16,111 bases of DNA. Source: Collinsella sp. (GTDB taxonomy: Bacteria > Actinomycetota > Coriobacteriia > Coriobacteriales > Coriobacteriaceae). Where the stretch lies: assembly GCA_019419625.1 (NCBI GenBank), contig DXZO01000011.1:1-16111 (forward strand), in the 5' to 3' direction. This document shows, one piece after another, positions 12,997-16,111 of this stretch. Each line of letters opens with the position of its first letter. The first letter of the stretch is position 1. A program made the position numbers and the translations under genes. The notes beneath the pieces were generated by a model, which was not told where the DNA came from, did not search any database, and was given only the letters and a program-made list of their open reading frames with translations.

Positions 12997-15105
12997 CTAG
13001 GCCTGTTCGGTGCCTGCGGCCTCCAGACCGATCAAACGGAACGGGTCCGCCACGCCGCCGATAGACTTTTGCAGCTCGCGTTGACGCTGCGAATCCTGCG
13101 CGGCCTGCACGGTCAGCGCGCGACGGGCCTCATCATCGAGCGAACGGTCCTGGCGCAGCTTGGCCTGTGCGGCACGCATGCGGCGCTTGATGGTGTAGAG
13201 CTCGAGCGTATCAAGCATAAACACGATGTTCGTCTCGGTGGGGTGCTTGCTCGTCGCGGAGATGCGCCCGGCACTCACAAGCGTTGCCGCCTCGGGACAG
13301 ACCGAGCGCGCCGCATCCATGCAGGCTGCAGGATCGGTTCCCGGCGGCGTTGCCAGAACGGCCCATGCGATGGACTCGTGACGTGGGTCAACCCACTCGA
13401 TAGAGCAGATGCGGTCGGCATACGTGCGGAACAGGTCGGGGTAGCTCGTGAGCATCGTCAACAGCTCGCGCTCCCCTGCCAAGGACTTGCGCTCAAGATC
13501 AGTAAGAACCATCGGCGCCGCCGCAGCCGGAGCGCCCGAACCATCAGTCACAGGCACAGCACCCATACCATCAGGCACATCGATCGGCGGCAGGTCGTCG
13601 ACGACCTCCACGGGCGCGGCACCGTAGGCATCGAGCGGGACGTAGTCATACGGCTCTTCTTCGACCGGCGCGGACACCGGCGGCGTCGCGCCCGATGTCC
13701 AAGCACCGCGAGATGCCCCCTGCGAACCAGACGTCCGACCGCCCGCGCTACCAGAGCGCTCGGCTTGCGCCCGCTGGCGTTCATAGTTCTGCTCACGACG
13801 TCGTTCCGCATCTTCGCGCTTGGCGACATCGCGAAACACGCGACCCGAACTCGCGCGAACCGTCTCCAGATCCAAACCCAGCAGATCGGCAATCTGAATA
13901 AAGTATGTGTCGATCATATAGCTATCGCGCAGCGGATAGATAAGCGTCAGCGCATCTTCCAGCGCCTTGGCACGACCGCCCGGCGTGGTGATGTCACTCG
14001 ACTCCTGCAGCGAACGGTAGACAAAGTCCATGAGCGGCTCGGCAGCGTCGATGCGCGCCTGAAGCTCCTGTCCACCATGCGCTGTGATGAACTCCATGGG
14101 GTCGTTGCCGTCGGGCAGCACCACGCAGCGCAGGTCCATCGAATCCTGCTCGATAAATTGAATCGCGCGACGGGCGGCCTTCTGGCCCGCGGCATCGCCA
14201 TCGAACATATACACAATACGCTTGGCAAAGCGGGTGAGCGTCTTGACGTGATGCTCCGTGAGCGCGGTGCCCAGCGTGGCGACAACGTTTTTGATCCCCG
14301 CCTCCCAGCAGGCGATGCAATCGGTATAGCCCTCCACCACGATGGCCGTATCCTGCGCGACGATAAACTCCTTGGCCCAGTTAAAGCCATAGAGGTTTCG
14401 CTTTTTATGGAACACGCTCGTCTCGGCGGTGTTGAGGTACTTGGGTTGGCCGTCACCCATGATGCGCCCGCCAAAGGCAATGTTGTGACCCTGCTCGTCA
14501 AAGATGGGAAACATCACGCGGTCGTAGAAGCGGTCGGCAAGCTGCCCGCGCCCGCGGCTCACGGCAACGTTGGCGTCGATCATCTCCTGCGGGGTAAAAC
14601 CCGCCTGGGACAGGTGCGACACCAGCGCGTTGCGGCCCGGTGCAAAGCCCAGACAGTAGCGGCGGCAGACGTCGCCACCCATACCACGGCTGGCAAAGTA
14701 CTCGCGTGGACGGCCGTCCTTACCGCGCATAAGCATGGTGTGGTAGAACTGGGCGGTCTCGGCACACAGATCGTAGATGCGGGCACGCTTGGTACCGCGC
14801 TCGCGACGATCTCCGGTGTCATGCAGCTCAATACCCGCACGATCGGCCAAATAGCGGATTGACTCGGGAAAGCTCAGGTTTTCGCGCTTCATGATATAGG
14901 TGAAGACGTCGCCGCCTTCGCCGCAGCCAAAGCAGTGCCAGACCTGCGTAGCGGGGATAATGTGGAAAGAAGGCGTCTTTTCGCCATGGAAGGGGCAGCA
15001 ACCCCAAAACTCATGGCCGCGGAGCTTGAGCTCAACCGTTTCCTGCACGATGGCAACTAAGTCGGACGCAGCGCGTACATGGTCTTTTTCCTCATCGCTA
15101 ATCAC
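12997..15105 (-). CDS. dnaG: DNA primase
   Basis: DnaG makes the RNA primers for DNA replication at the fork. The 702-residue protein has the N-terminal CHC2 zinc ribbon (CPFH at residues 37-40, CFGC at 58-61). The catalytic domain follows, with the TOPRIM motifs VVEGYTD (Glu258) and FDGDAAG (Asp302, Asp304). A C-terminal helicase-binding domain starts near residue 535. Between about residues 435 and 530 there is a long low-complexity linker rich in G, S, A, P, E and D, longer than in many primases and probably disordered. The start is GTG at 15105, eight bases inside the end of ribF, with GGGGGTGAG upstream. rpoD follows after 110 bases. A 597-codon open frame on the opposite strand is a codon-bias shadow. 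Confidence 0.96.
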   Translation of the reverse strand: MISDEEKDHVRAASDLVAIVQETVELKLRGHEFWGCCPFHGEKTPSFHIIPATQVWHCFGCGEGGDVFTYIMKRENLSFPESIRYLADRAGIELHDTGDRRERGTKRARIYDLCAETAQFYHTMLMRGKDGRPREYFASRGMGGDVCRRYCLGFAPGRNALVSHLSQAGFTPQEMIDANVAVSRGRGQLADRFYDRVMFPIFDEQGHNIAFGGRIMGDGQPKYLNTAETSVFHKKRNLYGFNWAKEFIVAQDTAIVVEGYTDCIACWEAGIKNVVATLGTALTEHHVKTLTRFAKRIVYMFDGDAAGQKAARRAIQFIEQDSMDLRCVVLPDGNDPMEFITAHGGQELQARIDAAEPLMDFVYRSLQESSDITTPGGRAKALEDALTLIYPLRDSYMIDTYFIQIADLLGLDLETVRASSGRVFRDVAKREDAERRREQNYERQRAQAERSGSAGGRTSGSQGASRGAWTSGATPPVSAPVEEEPYDYVPLDAYGAAPVEVVDDLPPIDVPDGMGAVPVTDGSGAPAAAAPMVLTDLERKSLAGERELLTMLTSYPDLFRTYADRICSIEWVDPRHESIAWAVLATPPGTDPAACMDAARSVCPEAATLVSAGRISATSKHPTETNIVFMLDTLELYTIKRRMRAAQAKLRQDRSLDDEARRALTVQAAQDSQRQRELQKSIGGVADPFRLIGLEAAGTEQA

Positions 15106-16105
15106 GGATACTCACCCCCTGCTCGCCCAAGTTGTGACGAATATCCTCGATATTACCCTCGACGGTCGAGATCAACTCATCCAGCGATTCGAACACACGC
15201 GAGGGACGCAGCCAGCGCGTAAACGCCAGCGAAACGGAAGCGCCGTACAGGTCGCCCGTATAACCAATTAAGTTAGCCTCGAGATGCGATGAAGCGGCAT
15301 CGTCGGCATACGTCGGCGGCAGGCCGACGTTAACGGCAGCAGGCCATACGGTGTCATCGACGAGCACCAGGCCCTCATACACGCCATCGGCAGGCACCTG
15401 AATGCCGTCGGGAACCTGCAGGTTTGCCGTGGGAAAGCCCATGCCAGAGCCCTCGTGACGGCCGCGAATAACACCGCCGCGCAGCATATACGGGCGGCCG
15501 AGCAACTCAGCAGCCAGCTCCACATGGCCCTGTCCCAGCTCATGACGGATGCGGGTGGCGCAAATGGCCTCACCGCCCTCGCAAAGCAGATCGTGACCAT
15601 ACACGTCAACGCCGTGCTCGGAACCCCAGACGCGCATCTCGGCAACACCAGAAGCACCGCCACGACCCAGCCTAAAATCGCTGCCAACGCGAATCGAACG
15701 AATGTCGACCACGCGTGACAGCAGTGCGAGAAAACCGACATGGTCGAGTGCCGCAACCTCAGGCGTAAAGGGAACGGCCACCACTGCATCGACCCCGGTC
15801 TGAGCCAAGGCATGTAGACGGTCGGCCGTCGTCATCAATTTTTGAGCGGGCGAAGGGCTCACCACAACGTCCGGGTCGGGATCGAAAGTGACCACGACCG
15901 CCTTGCAGCCATGGGCACGGGCATCACGGACAAGCGCCGCAATGAGCTCCTGATGTCCACGGTGCACACCATCGAACACGCCGATGGCAATCGATGCGGC
16001 ACCCAAGTGCTCGCACTCATCAAACGCATCAGCAGTGACGATGCGAGCCTCGTCCGACTCGCCCGCGAAAAAGATACGCGCGAGCTCGCGAGCGGACAAC
16101 ATCAT
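15098..16105 (-). CDS. ribF: Bifunctional riboflavin kinase / FAD synthetase (5' end at window edge)
   Basis: RibF phosphorylates riboflavin to FMN and adenylylates FMN to FAD. The N-terminal adenylyltransferase domain shows IGVFDGVHRGHQ at residues 41-52 and VGSDFRLGRGG at 140-150. The C-terminal flavokinase domain shows GMGFPTANLQ at residues 221-230. The total of 335 residues is slightly longer than usual, since the first motif normally lies nearer the N-terminus. Two adjacent ATG codons at 16105 and 16102 are candidate starts; the frame remains open for the last six bases of the window, so the true start could lie outside it. The stop lies within the first codons of dnaG. Whether a riboswitch or truB precedes it cannot be seen. 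Confidence 0.92.
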   Translation of the reverse strand: MMLSARELARIFFAGESDEARIVTADAFDECEHLGAASIAIGVFDGVHRGHQELIAALVRDARAHGCKAVVVTFDPDPDVVVSPSPAQKLMTTADRLHALAQTGVDAVVAVPFTPEVAALDHVGFLALLSRVVDIRSIRVGSDFRLGRGGASGVAEMRVWGSEHGVDVYGHDLLCEGGEAICATRIRHELGQGHVELAAELLGRPYMLRGGVIRGRHEGSGMGFPTANLQVPDGIQVPADGVYEGLVLVDDTVWPAAVNVGLPPTYADDAASSHLEANLIGYTGDLYGASVSLAFTRWLRPSRVFESLDELISTVEGNIEDIRHNLGEQGVSIRD

Positions 16106-16111
16106 CGAACA

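Noticed and set aside
13069..14862. 597-codon open frame on the plus strand opposite dnaG
   Set aside because: Same codon-bias artefact; the opposite strand encodes a full primase with catalytic motifs.

Overview
This looks like a core chromosomal segment of a GC-rich actinobacterium. The gene set and the 'HPSRS' C-terminus of the sigma factor suggest the Coriobacteriia (Collinsella and relatives); that placement is an inference from protein style, not a database match. All protein genes and both tRNAs lie on the minus strand, so the window is transcribed from right to left. I found no phage, insertion sequence, CRISPR array, toxin or defence genes, and I do not claim an undescribed system.

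Right end (16111 to 11537): ribF (FMN/FAD synthesis, 5' end near or beyond the window edge), dnaG (primase, overlapping ribF by 8 bases), then a 110-base gap and rpoD (primary sigma factor) with its own terminator. The next 160 bases hold a perfect 24-bp palindrome and a strong stable-RNA promoter with phased A-tracts. That promoter drives two identical tRNA-Asn(GUU) genes, which end in a clear intrinsic terminator at 11157-11186.

Left two thirds (10998 to 1): asp23/yloU-like gene, fakA (DAK2 fatty acid kinase), recG, rsmD, coaD, an uncharacterised coiled-coil gene, yceD (DUF177), rpmF, plsX, acpP, rnc and smc. The smc gene is cut by the left edge after about 690 codons, just past the hinge. 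It is the largest gene at that end. The 59-codon rpmF gene is also easily missed because it is so short. The order resembles the Gram-positive yloU-yloV-recG-...-plsX-...-acpP-rnc-smc cluster, but without fapR, fabD or fabG. Several genes overlap or nearly touch (recG/rsmD ATGA, rsmD/coaD 8 bases, coiled-coil/yceD TAATG), which suggests translational coupling.

Functional logic: FakA (with a FakB partner encoded elsewhere) makes acyl-phosphate from exogenous fatty acids. PlsX interconverts acyl-ACP and acyl-phosphate, and AcpP is the carrier, so the window holds an acyl-phosphate node of phospholipid synthesis. It sits beside ribosome genes (rpmF, rsmD), CoA synthesis (coaD, which supplies the ACP prosthetic group), RNA processing (rnc) and chromosome maintenance (recG, smc). 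plsX and acpP are each preceded by a terminator-like hairpin close to the ribosome binding site, so this node may be attenuated.

The points most worth a second look are the two leader hairpins, an Asp-to-Asn change at a predicted metal ligand of RNase III, an Asn-Ser-Leu in place of Asp-Ser-Leu at the ACP phosphopantetheine site, the 24-bp palindrome, the coiled-coil gene, and the acidic/basic blocks in the sigma factor N-terminus. Several starts were moved to GTG, TTG or internal ATG codons on the basis of Shine-Dalgarno placement.
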